Shown here piece after piece: positions 1 through 8,465 of a stretch of 64,000 nt of DNA (its first letter is position 1; each line of letters opens with the position of its first letter). Source of the DNA: a bacterium BMS3Bbin03 (GTDB taxonomy: Bacteria; Zhuqueibacterota; JdFR-76; BMS3Abin05); NCBI GenBank assembly GCA_002898015.1, contig BDTM01000128.1, forward strand, positions 1-64,000, given 5' to 3'. The translations under genes were made by a program, and so were the position numbers. The notes under the pieces are model-generated. The model was not told the origin of the DNA. It saw only the letters and a list, made by a program, of their open reading frames with translations, and ran no database searches.

Positions 1-575
1 CGCGTGATCTTTTTCCACGGCCATGCGGTAATATTTTTCCGCCTTTTTGAAATCCTTGAATTCCGACTCGTAAAGCAAGGCCAAATTATTCATGGCGACC
101 GCATGATCTTTTGCCACGGCCATGAGGTAATATTTTTCCGCTTTTTTGAAGTCCTTGAATTCATTCCAATAAAGACTTCCCAAATTATACATGGCACCCG
201 CGTGATCTTTTTCCACGGCCATGCGGTAATATTTTTCCGCCTTCTTGAAATCCTTGAATTCCGACTTGTAAAGCAAGGCCAAATTAAACATGGCTTTCGC
301 ATGATCTTTTGCCACGGCCATGAGCCAATATTTTTCCGCCTTCTTGAAATCCTTGAATTCCGACTTGTAAAGCAAGGCCAAATTATTCATGGCATCCGCG
401 TCATCTTTTGCCACGGCCATGAGCCAATATTTTTCCGCCTTTTTGAAATCCTTGAATTCCGACTTGTAAAGCAAGGCCAAATTATTCATGGCGCCCGCGT
501 GATCTTTTGCCACCGCCATGCGGTAATATTTTTCCGCATTCTTGAAATCCTTGAATTCCGTCTCGTGTAAAAATC
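1..575 (-). repeat. In-frame 99-bp tandem repeats (33-aa Sel1/TPR-like units)
   Basis: Nearly identical 99-bp units recur with fixed period: the core beginning with the lysine-rich FKDFKKAEKY segment appears near 38, 137, 236, 335, 434 and 533. Units differ by only a few bases, mostly at residues such as YYRM/YWLM and E/A-K-D. At least 5.5 copies lie in the window and the array continues beyond base 1. Period divisible by three and high nucleotide identity suggest recent in-frame amplification. Confidence 0.9.
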
Positions 576-2061
576 CAAGAGATACCAGCTCTTTACTCCC
601 TTTTATTTTTATGTTTTCAAGAGAGTGTAATGCCTTTTCACTATCCCCTTCCTGCAACGCTTGAAAAGCTGCCTGCTTGTACTCGCTGTCGGGTTTTGAA
701 AGATAATTTCCCAATTCCGAATGCGACTTTTGCAAATAAGAACGCGCTTCCGAAATGAGTTGATGCTCCATTTCTCTTTTAATGGGCGTCCTCACCAATG
801 CTTCGGTCATGTAGAGAGCGTATTCTTCGCTCACACGGCCCTGTTTTATCGCATCCAAATGTTTCTTTGCCCTTCGCTGCAGCTCTTGTTCATCACACCA
901 GATTTGCAGAAATTCCACCAGAAATCGCACCCGTTTCACATCCCATTTCCGTCCCTGGCGCATTAAATACCAGATATTAAAAAATCGTTCTGTAATGCGA
1001 TAGAGGAAATTCCTGGTGTCCGTTCTTTCTTTATCAATAATATGATATTTTTCAAGCTGCTTGAGTTGGGCGGAAACCGCCTTGCTCGACAATTTCGTCT
1101 TTACGGCAATTTCCCTGGCACTGACGGCATCCCAACTCAGAGCAATGAAATCAACAATTTCCTGCTGCTGCGGCGATAGTTTATCCATGCGGTGCTTATA
1201 CAGCGGTGTGACATTATCGAGAACCTTTTCGAGGTCCAGGAAAGCGCTGCCGTTGCTGTCGTCCACAAAAATGTCAAAAAGAATAATAATCGTGCGGATG
1301 ACGCCGCCGGTAATGCGCCGCAGCGCCTCCACGCGGCCGGGTTGGTTTTGAACAATTTCTTTGACGCGTTCCCTCTTATAGCGTTCGCCCAGTTTCAGCA
1401 GCAGCGTTTTTGTGTCCGCGGTTGTCAATCCGCGCAGGGTCGGTATCTTGAAAAACTGGTAAAAAGGCTGGCCGTAATCATAATGAAATTCCAGGCTCAC
1501 GGATGAGGCGCCAACGATGCGCAGTTCGGCCGATTCCATGAAAACTTCACGCAGCCGGTGGTGCTCCTTTTTGGAAAATTTCGTCAGCATTTCATCTATA
1601 TTGTCGATGAACAATACGAGTTTCTTTTTATGCTTTTTTAACGACGCTTCCAAAAGCCGAAAGCAGCGCTGCTCATAGTCGGCATCATCGGCGTACTTCT
1701 GCATTTTGTCATACAGACCGGTAATTTCACCATCTTCCTGCAGATACTCGGCAATCGTTTCCCACAGCTTATAAAGACGGCTGATGTTGTACTGTTCTTC
1801 ATTGAATATCACCGGAATGATGCGCTGCCTCAGTTCGACATCCTTATTTATTTCATAAGCGATGCGCAGCAACAGCGTTGTTTTGCCCTGGCCGCGCGTG
1901 CCCTGAATGATGTAATGCTGCCCGGGGAATTGCATGGGCGAATTTCTGATATCGTCAAAAATTTCCTGAAAAAGGGCCGTACGGACGACAAAGTTTTCAA
2001 TCAATTCCTCCGTCGTCTGGGCAGCCGGATTGTATATTTTGGGAAAATCAATTCGCGACAT
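1..2061 (-). CDS. P-loop ATPase with C-terminal tandem Sel1/TPR-like repeats (3' end outside window)
   Basis: An open frame of 687 codons runs from an ATG at 2061 (GGAGG seven bases upstream) to the window edge without a stop, so the C-terminus is missing. It starts MSRIDFPKIYNP. Around residue 55 is a Walker A (GTRGQGKTT), and further on a Walker B-like LVLFIDNIDEM, as in STAND/AAA-type ATPases. Near residues 300-350 lies a winged-helix-like segment (SAREIAVKTKLSSKAVSAQLK). From about residue 495 the protein is a tandem array of 33-residue helical repeats of the type ALLYKSEFKDFKKAEKYW. The start overlaps the end of the upstream ATPase gene by 14 bp, so the two are probably translationally coupled. 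The repeats could bind a protein partner. The function is unknown; the architecture resembles STAND regulators and some defence ATPases, but nothing here proves that. Confidence 0.8.
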   Translation of the reverse strand, partial: MSRIDFPKIYNPAAQTTEELIENFVVRTALFQEIFDDIRNSPMQFPGQHYIIQGTRGQGKTTLLLRIAYEINKDVELRQRIIPVIFNEEQYNISRLYKLWETIAEYLQEDGEITGLYDKMQKYADDADYEQRCFRLLEASLKKHKKKLVLFIDNIDEMLTKFSKKEHHRLREVFMESAELRIVGASSVSLEFHYDYGQPFYQFFKIPTLRGLTTADTKTLLLKLGERYKRERVKEIVQNQPGRVEALRRITGGVIRTIIILFDIFVDDSNGSAFLDLEKVLDNVTPLYKHRMDKLSPQQQEIVDFIALSWDAVSAREIAVKTKLSSKAVSAQLKQLEKYHIIDKERTDTRNFLYRITERFFNIWYLMRQGRKWDVKRVRFLVEFLQIWCDEQELQRRAKKHLDAIKQGRVSEEYALYMTEALVRTPIKREMEHQLISEARSYLQKSHSELGNYLSKPDSEYKQAAFQALQEGDSEKALHSLENIKIKGSKELVSLGFLHETEFKDFKNAEKYYRMAVAKDHAGAMNNLALLYKSEFKDFKKAEKYWLMAVAKDDADAMNNLALLYKSEFKDFKKAEKYWLMAVAKDHAKAMFNLALLYKSEFKDFKKAEKYYRMAVEKDHAGAMYNLGSLYWNEFKDFKKAEKYYLMAVAKDHAVAMNNLALLYESEFKDFKKAEKYYRMAVEKDHA

Positions 2062-3205
2062 TTTGCCTCCACCACATTCTTAAAATGGGAGAATTGTAAC
2101 GATATTTGCCGGGGTCGTCATGGTTGTTGATATAGCCGTCATAAATCAAGGCGCCGACAAAAGTTTTAAAAGAATCCTCTTTTTCGTATTTGACTGCAAG
2201 ATCGTAAATCTCGTTTGAAGAGATAAAGCCGGTTTCGGCCGCAATGTTAAGCAGGTTCTTGACAAAGCTGTAATCTTTGCCTTTGAACGAAGCTCGAAGC
2301 CTCGTGTGCCAATGTTCGAAATGCTGCCGCTGTTCGAGCATCCCTCTAAATGCCTGATCGACAGTCTCTTCACTAATATCTGCTGTCGCTTCATCTCGAT
2401 ACAAATATTTTAATTCCTGAATAACCAATTGAATATAAAAGGGAATCAGCCATTCGATTTTTTCCAGAATATATTCGATAAGATGGTCGGAAAGATCAAA
2501 ATCAACATTTTCCAATAAAAGATTTATCATGTTCCCGGCTTGATTGTTTGTAAGAGGCGGAATCTTGAGCCGTACGAGGTCGTCGATGGTGTTCACCGCG
2601 TTCAACTGACTGACAACATTTTCCAGGCCAATGGAGCCCGTATAAATAAACTGCACCTGATCACTGATTTCAGCTTCCTGCCGCAATTCGCGGTTGCTCT
2701 GCAGAAAATGTTTTCCCGCACCGGCACCTTCATCCTCGATGATATTTTCAAGCGTTTCCGGGAACTCATCGAGCATGATGATGAGTTTCTTTCTTTCCGA
2801 TGGCGAAGCCAGAATTTTGCCAAGCATTTCTCTGTAATTGTGCTCTTCATTGACTCCGAATTCAACCCCGCTTGGACCGACTTTTTTAATAGTTGGTACA
2901 ATTTTTTCTAAAAAGGCCATTACTTTTTGTGAGGCTTGGATAAAATCTGTTTTTAAAACTTTGTTAACCACCCGCCGAAAAAATTCATTCTCATTGTTTA
3001 CCGATTCGGTAATTAAATAGAGAAATAGGTAATTTTTTTTGGGATGATCAAGCAGAAAATACATGAGGGATGTTTTGCCGACCCTCCTCGGCGCCGCAAT
3101 CAGGATGTGGCTGCCGCTTTCAATTAAATCCCATGCTTTTTGAATGAGATTTTTTCTGTTAAAAAAATCACTTCCCCGTGCAGGGTTTCCGGTCTGAATT
3201 TTCAT
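2048..3205 (-). CDS. AAA/STAND-type P-loop ATPase (ATPase_2/AAA_14-like)
   Basis: A 385-residue soluble protein. Walker A is at residues 38-46 (APRRVGKTS) and Walker B is a hydrophobic strand ending LDEFPE near residue 147. A sensor-like FIYTGSIGLE segment follows, and the C-terminal third is helical with a winged-helix look (GFISSNEIYDLAVKYE). The layout fits the archaeal-type/AAA_14 ATPase family, whose members often act as signal-transducing or DNA-associated NTPases; the specific role is unknown. The gene is first in a two-gene unit, its last codons overlapping the start of the repeat-bearing ATPase. A strong promoter with two palindromic operator-like sites lies just upstream, so expression is probably repressed or autoregulated. 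Confidence 0.8.
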   Translation of the reverse strand: MKIQTGNPARGSDFFNRKNLIQKAWDLIESGSHILIAAPRRVGKTSLMYFLLDHPKKNYLFLYLITESVNNENEFFRRVVNKVLKTDFIQASQKVMAFLEKIVPTIKKVGPSGVEFGVNEEHNYREMLGKILASPSERKKLIIMLDEFPETLENIIEDEGAGAGKHFLQSNRELRQEAEISDQVQFIYTGSIGLENVVSQLNAVNTIDDLVRLKIPPLTNNQAGNMINLLLENVDFDLSDHLIEYILEKIEWLIPFYIQLVIQELKYLYRDEATADISEETVDQAFRGMLEQRQHFEHWHTRLRASFKGKDYSFVKNLLNIAAETGFISSNEIYDLAVKYEKEDSFKTFVGALIYDGYINNHDDPGKYRYNSPILRMWWRQNVAN

Positions 3206-3220
3206 AATCCCTCCTATTTG

Positions 3221-3263
3221 ACAATGAAATCATTGTTGTATGGTATAACAATATATTCATTGT
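3221..3263. promoter_or_regulatory. Two palindromic operator-like sites around the ATPase promoter
   Basis: Site A at 3221-3236 is ACAATGAAATCATTGT, with perfect 7-bp arms. Site B at 3248-3263 is ACAATATATTCATTGT, sharing the outer half-sites. Centres are 27 bp apart. Site B covers the -10 element and part of the spacer; site A lies in the early transcribed region. The geometry fits a dimeric repressor blocking transcription start; the regulator is not identified. Confidence 0.6.
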
Positions 3264-3278
3264 CATGATAAATGTCAA
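3243..3278 (-). promoter_or_regulatory. Sigma-70 promoter of the ATPase pair
   Basis: On the minus strand, TTGACA (3278-3273) is separated by exactly 17 bp from TATATT (3255-3250). Predicted transcription starts near 3243, giving about 38 nt of leader before the ATG at 3205. Confidence 0.7.
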
Positions 3279-3497
3279 ATATTTTTTAATCAATGGAGTT
3301 TCAATCAGCCTCAAACCTTATTATTTTGAAGTGAATGCAGAGTGGAATCGGGAGAACTTATAGTTTGGAAATACTGCCGTTTTAACTTTGAAGGTTATTA
3401 AAAATGTAATAAACTATAATTATATCCAATTTACTGATGAAATCATCAACGATAAGATTCCATTTGTCCCGCGGGAAAAAGCGATCGTATTTCTATT

Positions 3498-5357
3498 TCA
3501 ACCCTCATATTTAACGGCGCCACTCCACCAAAAAGGGATTAATAACAGGGCCATCGAGATCGGCACCACGACCCACCACATGGATTCATTGGGCATGCGT
3601 ATCATTAATTTTCCGACGCCAAACAGCAATAAAAAGAGCGACGTTGCAGATAAAAAAGTGAGTTTTAAACCGCCTATTAACCTTTTTACCGGAAGATTGG
3701 GATTATCGCCGATAAGTACGGCTGTTTTTCTCCAGAATCCCAGGGGCTGAATGCGATTATAAAAGTCTTTTAGAACCGTATGGCTTGTGGCGGGTGTGAC
3801 AAACGTAATCGCGATGGCCGCAATGGTAGAAACCGAAGCCATGACACTCAACCGGATCCACTCCACATCTGTTGAGATCAACAGGATCGGCGCTACAATC
3901 AAAGACACCACAATGGCAGCCAATTCTGAAAACAGGTTAATGCGCTCCCAGAGCCATCGCATCACCAGCACGGAGCCCATTCCCGCGCCGAATAACAGGG
4001 AAATAAACCAGGCGGTTTGAATGGATGACAGGTGCGCCATAATGATTAAGGCAATCGTTAAGATTAGTAAATTTGAAAGACGTGCGGCAAGCACCAATTC
4101 TCTGTTTTTGGGTTTTCGCTTTAACCATTCTTTACAAATCAGACGCTGGTAGATATCGTTGCTCCAGTAGCTGGCCCCCCAGTTTAAATGGGTATCGATT
4201 GTGGACGCCAGTGCGGCCAGCATGGCGGTCAGCATAATACCACGAACACCCGGCGGCAGCAGATCGTTGATTCCGGTTACAAAAAGAATTTCACGGGACG
4301 CCGCAAAATTGCCGCTTGCGGCATCGGCAGGCAAAAAGGGATACGCCACCAACAGACTCACGCCGATCACCAACCAGATTAAACTTCTTAAAAAAATCTG
4401 CATCCACGAAAAAACCAGAGCGGCAATCCGCGCATCCTTGTCGGTGGCACAGCCCATGGATCGCTGGGCCAAATAGCCGGTGCCGTCACTGTTCATTTGA
4501 AAAAACCACTGCAGGCCGATAATGATTAAAAACGGCAGCAGCAGCTCCCCGCTTTTCGGGACGAATGACAGCATTTTATCGGCCAGATTGAAACCGTAAA
4601 TTTGAATCACTTTATCGACCAGGCCGGTCAAGCCGCCAATGTGGGAAACGACGACGATGCCGTATATTAACGTACCCAGCATGGCCAGAATAAATTGAAC
4701 CACATCCGTCGCCACCACACTGCGGAGCCCTCCGGTCGTGGAATACAGGGTTGTAAAACTGATAATAAGCAAAATACTCAGCAGATTATTGGTCGTGGCA
4801 ATGGCGGGGCTCAAACCCGAAACGCTGCCGCCCAATGTAAACCCCAGGAATTGGGTAATATTCAGGAAAAAATTATAGATACCCGCCGGAAGCCATTGAT
4901 GCCAGGGCAAAAAAACTTCTGCGATTCGGATCGCGGCGACCAGCACCATTGCCATCACCACGCAATTGATCACCGTTCCGTAATAAATGGCTTTCAGCAC
5001 CCGCAGCGGCAGGACGCCTTTGCCGCTGTATCGAACTTCCGTCAATTCCGCATCCGTTAATACCCCGGCACGGCGCCAGCTCACTGAAAAAATAAACCCC
5101 ATCATCAGGAATGCCAGTCCGTAAATCCAGAGACGCCAGAGCAAAAATATGCCGGCTGTGGCAATCAGACCGGTCACCAGCAGGGGCGTATCGGCGGCAA
5201 ATTGAGTCGCCGCCATACTAAAACCAGCCTTCCAGCCGGGGATGGTCCGTCCCGCTAAAAAATACTCCTGGAGATTTTGTGAAGCTTTTTTCTGAGCGAG
5301 GAAACCGGATGAGATAGAATAAGTAATGAATGCCAGAACAATCAGTAAGTCAAACAT
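3498..5357 (-). CDS. Sodium:solute symporter family transporter
   Basis: A 619-residue polytopic membrane protein with many hydrophobic segments. The N-terminal part carries SSS-family features: an early YFLAGRTIPGWKAGFSMAATQFAADTP stretch (about residues 32-58), matching the conserved Na+-site helix region, and a later DTHLNWGASYWSNDIYQR segment typical of larger bacterial members. The substrate cannot be told from sequence; relatives carry sugars, amino acids or organic acids. It lies 282 bp downstream of a TonB-dependent receptor gene but beyond a strong terminator, so it is probably a separate transcript. It may nevertheless take up what the receptor imports. Confidence 0.85.
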   Translation of the reverse strand: MFDLLIVLAFITYSISSGFLAQKKASQNLQEYFLAGRTIPGWKAGFSMAATQFAADTPLLVTGLIATAGIFLLWRLWIYGLAFLMMGFIFSVSWRRAGVLTDAELTEVRYSGKGVLPLRVLKAIYYGTVINCVVMAMVLVAAIRIAEVFLPWHQWLPAGIYNFFLNITQFLGFTLGGSVSGLSPAIATTNNLLSILLIISFTTLYSTTGGLRSVVATDVVQFILAMLGTLIYGIVVVSHIGGLTGLVDKVIQIYGFNLADKMLSFVPKSGELLLPFLIIIGLQWFFQMNSDGTGYLAQRSMGCATDKDARIAALVFSWMQIFLRSLIWLVIGVSLLVAYPFLPADAASGNFAASREILFVTGINDLLPPGVRGIMLTAMLAALASTIDTHLNWGASYWSNDIYQRLICKEWLKRKPKNRELVLAARLSNLLILTIALIIMAHLSSIQTAWFISLLFGAGMGSVLVMRWLWERINLFSELAAIVVSLIVAPILLISTDVEWIRLSVMASVSTIAAIAITFVTPATSHTVLKDFYNRIQPLGFWRKTAVLIGDNPNLPVKRLIGGLKLTFLSATSLFLLLFGVGKLMIRMPNESMWWVVVPISMALLLIPFWWSGAVKYEG

Positions 5358-5514
5358 TAGCGGGCCTTATCTATAATAATTTTAATTGAGTGATTTTCCT
5401 GTCATTCATGCGGGATGCGTTTCGTTTTGAGACCATCGATATGAAAAGATTTTTTTACAGAATGGTAAAACCTATTTGTGCACCGTTTTGAACCGGAAAT
5501 CGCTCAATTCAGGA

Positions 5515-5569
5515 ATAATAAAAATCGAGCCAGTCGGAATAAATTCAGAATAGGCTACCGACTGGCTCG
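5515..5569 (-). terminator. Rho-independent terminator after the TonB receptor gene
   Basis: Perfect 12-bp inverted repeat CGAGCCAGTCGG (5526-5537) and CCGACTGGCTCG (5558-5569) with a 20-nt loop. Read on the minus strand the stem is followed by ATTTTTATT. It sits about 70 bp past the stop of the receptor gene. Confidence 0.8.
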
Positions 5570-5639
5570 CTGGCTTTTGCAAATGCGCTTCGAATCAACA
5601 AGCGATTTGCGTCGTGACGTTTAGATGCGAGTTGGCAAT

Positions 5640-8327
5640 CTAAAAGCGATGTTTTACAGAAAACATAAAACGGCGCGGCAAAATGGGCCGTGCCAGAAAC
5701 AGGTTACTGGTTCTTCCGCCAACCGTACGGAGCCGCGGGTTGCCTTCTTCAAACCCCGTACTTTGCAGAACGTTCAGCAAATTCGCAGCAAAAATGAGTG
5801 ACGGTTTTTTCAATTTGTAGGATAATCCCAGGTTGACATAATTGTAAGCGTTCAGTTTGTTTTCGTTGACAACCACCCAGCGTCTTCCGACATAGTGCCA
5901 ATCCGCCATAAAAGTCAAACCGGAAACCGTGTACGTCCCGCTAAAGTTTAATATGATCGGAGGAATACCGGCCAGCCAGCTTCCGATGTCAGATCCGGAA
6001 CCGTACTCGGCTTTTATAAACGTGCCGCTTCCGAGGAGGCTCAGTCCCGGAAATGGTCTGACAGAAGCTTCAAGTTCAGCGCCATAGCTTCTGGTTTCAG
6101 GCTGCTGGAGCAGAACCCATGTCAGGGCACCGGTCGCTGAATCCACTTCAGCGCCCTGTCCCTTGATATTCGTGATTCTGGCCCAGAAGACATCTGCAGA
6201 CAGACCAAGCTTCGGTCCGGAGTACTTCACGCCGGTTTCTCCCATCATGGTATGCCTGGGTTCGAACAAACTCGCCTGTGCTTCAGCCGGAAACAGGAAT
6301 TCATCCAATGCCGGCATTTTATAGGCCCGGCTGCCCTGTGCGTAGACGGCCAGTTGCTTGCTTAACGAATAATTCAATCCTGCGGAAGCCGCCCATTCAC
6401 CGAAACTTTGATCAAAGTATCTGAACGTCTGATTTCCCCAGGATTCAACATCATATTTCGTTGCCGGATCACCGTCCAGGTCATACGTTGAGTTATTTCC
6501 TGAAACCTGCACGAAATTATCGTATTCATACCGGACACCCACATCGGCTCGAAAACGGTCGGTTAATTTAAATTCGTCTCCCACAACAGCCGAAAAAATG
6601 GTGGTATGACCGGAACCATTGGCATACATGGACAGAAAGTGACGAAATCCGTTCTTTGTGACATCAAGGGACGTGTCCTGTCCGGTGGCCGGGCTTTTAT
6701 AGTTTATCACCATGTCCACAAATCGCGGTTGATCTCTTACATCTGTTAAGATATCCGTGAAAAACCAGCGATTGTTTTGGGTGTAGTATCCGAAATACAG
6801 CCCAAGTGAGAGATTGTGCTGATCCATCTTCTTTTTCAGTATCATTTGATTTTGGAAAGCGGTAATCGGTTTTTCAACGTGCCATTCTCCTCCCGGTGCG
6901 AGAAGTCCATTGGGGGTGTTAAAGGCAATCTTATTTCCCAAACCATCTCTGTGGTTGGTGTATAATAATTTGTAGGTGGCACCGGCCGGAACGAACCCAT
7001 CCTTTATGTAGCTATTCAGACTTTCAGAAGCCCAATCCTCGGCACGCATCACATCGAAGGGAAGGATGGCGTTCCATTCCTGTCGATCTTTCATAAACTG
7101 TGCCATATTCTGGAAACTCCAGCCGCCCGGCAATTCAAAACCCATGTCGCTGGTGATCCAATAGGCTTTTGTCCGAATACCGTCATCTAACGGCAGTTCA
7201 AGCTCACCATTGTTCATCGGGAGGGGGATTTTGATATGGTTGCCTTCATTGGTACTCATCGCGCCGTAGTCGGAAAAGCCGGGTACGTATTTCGGGTTAT
7301 CCGGATTCTCGAACGGCAGCGGAAGAATAAACTGATTTCGGTCATCGATGATTTTACCGGACAGCCGAATGTAGCCATTCTTAATGAACCGTGTAATGTT
7401 CGCTTTTAACTGACCGCCGCGGATGCCGGGAAAACCGGGATTCCGGATACCATGGTCATAACGATAGAATCCGCCCATGTTGAATCTCCAATTTTGACCC
7501 AGCGGACCATTAACGTTAAAATCATGTCTGGCAAAACCATACGTACCTACCGTAAACTTCAATTCTCCGCCCAGCACAGGGCCGCCTGTTTTATTGATGA
7601 AGTTGATGATTGCGCCGGGCGTATTGGAACCAAACAGCGCCGCATTTCCACCTCGCACGACCTCCATTTTCGCAATGTTCTCATCGGGCCGAATCAAATT
7701 GTCTGCATTCATGAAATAGGTATGCATCGTGGGGAAAACAGGCATCCCATCTTCCATAAACATCACATACTCAACACCAAATATACCGCGAACACTAATA
7801 TTTTCGTTAACTTCTCCTCCTGAACTTTCCACACGTGTGAATCCGGGGATGTAGCGAAGCATCTCTGTGGTGCTGCGGGGATTTGCCATTGTGATTTCCC
7901 TCGGAGAGAGGGTGCTGATGGCTACAGTGGATTCAAGTTTCGCCCGGGGTGTTCGTGTACCCGTCACCACAACTTCTTCCATCAACAGGGGATCTTCTTT
8001 AAGTGTGAAGCTTTTGGTGACGGTTTCTCCCTGACGCACTGCGACGGTGACCGTTTGGGGACGATACCCGATAAAACGAACTCGCAACTTGTATGTTCCG
8101 GGCGGCACATTTTCAATCAAATACGCGCCGTTCTGGTCTGCCGCATCTCCCAGGGTGGTGCCAACGAGGGAAACATTTGCACCCGCCAGCGGCTTGCCAT
8201 TTTCATCGGTTAATATTCCCTTGATCGTTCCTGTTGACTGGGCCCATGTCGGAAAAGGCGCCAGCAACACACTCATCACCACTAATAATGACGTGATAAA
8301 TGCCACTAATTGAAAACGATGTTTCAT
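5640..8327 (-). CDS. TonB-dependent outer-membrane receptor with N-terminal carboxypeptidase-regulatory-like domain
   Basis: An 895-residue receptor with a signal peptide (residues 1-30, ending PTWAQS). It is followed by a carboxypeptidase-regulatory-like beta-sandwich (about 33-115, TGTIKGILTDENGKPLAGA), a plug domain with the VVRGGNAALFGSNTPGAIIN segment, and a C-terminal beta-barrel ending in the aromatic residue of KHRF. It has no STN signalling domain, unlike its paralogue at 10362-13298; the two share many blocks such as RNPGFP and GGQ-K-N. Such receptors import siderophores, cobalamin, carbohydrates or peptides across the outer membrane with TonB/ExbBD energy; the ligand is unknown. 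No SusD-like partner is adjacent. It follows the fecR-like gene, so its expression may depend on the neighbouring ECF sigma factor. Confidence 0.92.
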   Translation of the reverse strand: MKHRFQLVAFITSLLVVMSVLLAPFPTWAQSTGTIKGILTDENGKPLAGANVSLVGTTLGDAADQNGAYLIENVPPGTYKLRVRFIGYRPQTVTVAVRQGETVTKSFTLKEDPLLMEEVVVTGTRTPRAKLESTVAISTLSPREITMANPRSTTEMLRYIPGFTRVESSGGEVNENISVRGIFGVEYVMFMEDGMPVFPTMHTYFMNADNLIRPDENIAKMEVVRGGNAALFGSNTPGAIINFINKTGGPVLGGELKFTVGTYGFARHDFNVNGPLGQNWRFNMGGFYRYDHGIRNPGFPGIRGGQLKANITRFIKNGYIRLSGKIIDDRNQFILPLPFENPDNPKYVPGFSDYGAMSTNEGNHIKIPLPMNNGELELPLDDGIRTKAYWITSDMGFELPGGWSFQNMAQFMKDRQEWNAILPFDVMRAEDWASESLNSYIKDGFVPAGATYKLLYTNHRDGLGNKIAFNTPNGLLAPGGEWHVEKPITAFQNQMILKKKMDQHNLSLGLYFGYYTQNNRWFFTDILTDVRDQPRFVDMVINYKSPATGQDTSLDVTKNGFRHFLSMYANGSGHTTIFSAVVGDEFKLTDRFRADVGVRYEYDNFVQVSGNNSTYDLDGDPATKYDVESWGNQTFRYFDQSFGEWAASAGLNYSLSKQLAVYAQGSRAYKMPALDEFLFPAEAQASLFEPRHTMMGETGVKYSGPKLGLSADVFWARITNIKGQGAEVDSATGALTWVLLQQPETRSYGAELEASVRPFPGLSLLGSGTFIKAEYGSGSDIGSWLAGIPPIILNFSGTYTVSGLTFMADWHYVGRRWVVVNENKLNAYNYVNLGLSYKLKKPSLIFAANLLNVLQSTGFEEGNPRLRTVGGRTSNLFLARPILPRRFMFSVKHRF

Positions 8328-8465
8328 AATTTCTTCCTCCCTTGGTTTGATTTTACTTTTTGGGTGCTTACAAAATTTTGAATTAGTCTCCCAATGTTTC
8401 GTTCATCATTTTGTAATGCCCAGCCTATTTATTTGTCGTAAACGGAAAGTAAAAAGACAGCCGAA

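Noticed and set aside
4..570. Plus-strand open frame of 188 residues with internal repeats
   Set aside because: It is antisense to the 99-bp repeats of the minus-strand ATPase; its repetitiveness is a by-product of those repeats.
1..575. Possible CRISPR-like or non-coding tandem array
   Set aside because: Units abut with a 99-bp period, have no unique spacers and encode a continuous in-frame protein.
3218..3249. Divergent plus-strand promoter (TTGACA followed by TGGTAT) in the operator region
   Set aside because: No credible plus-strand gene follows; the minus-strand promoter is better and drives a real gene.
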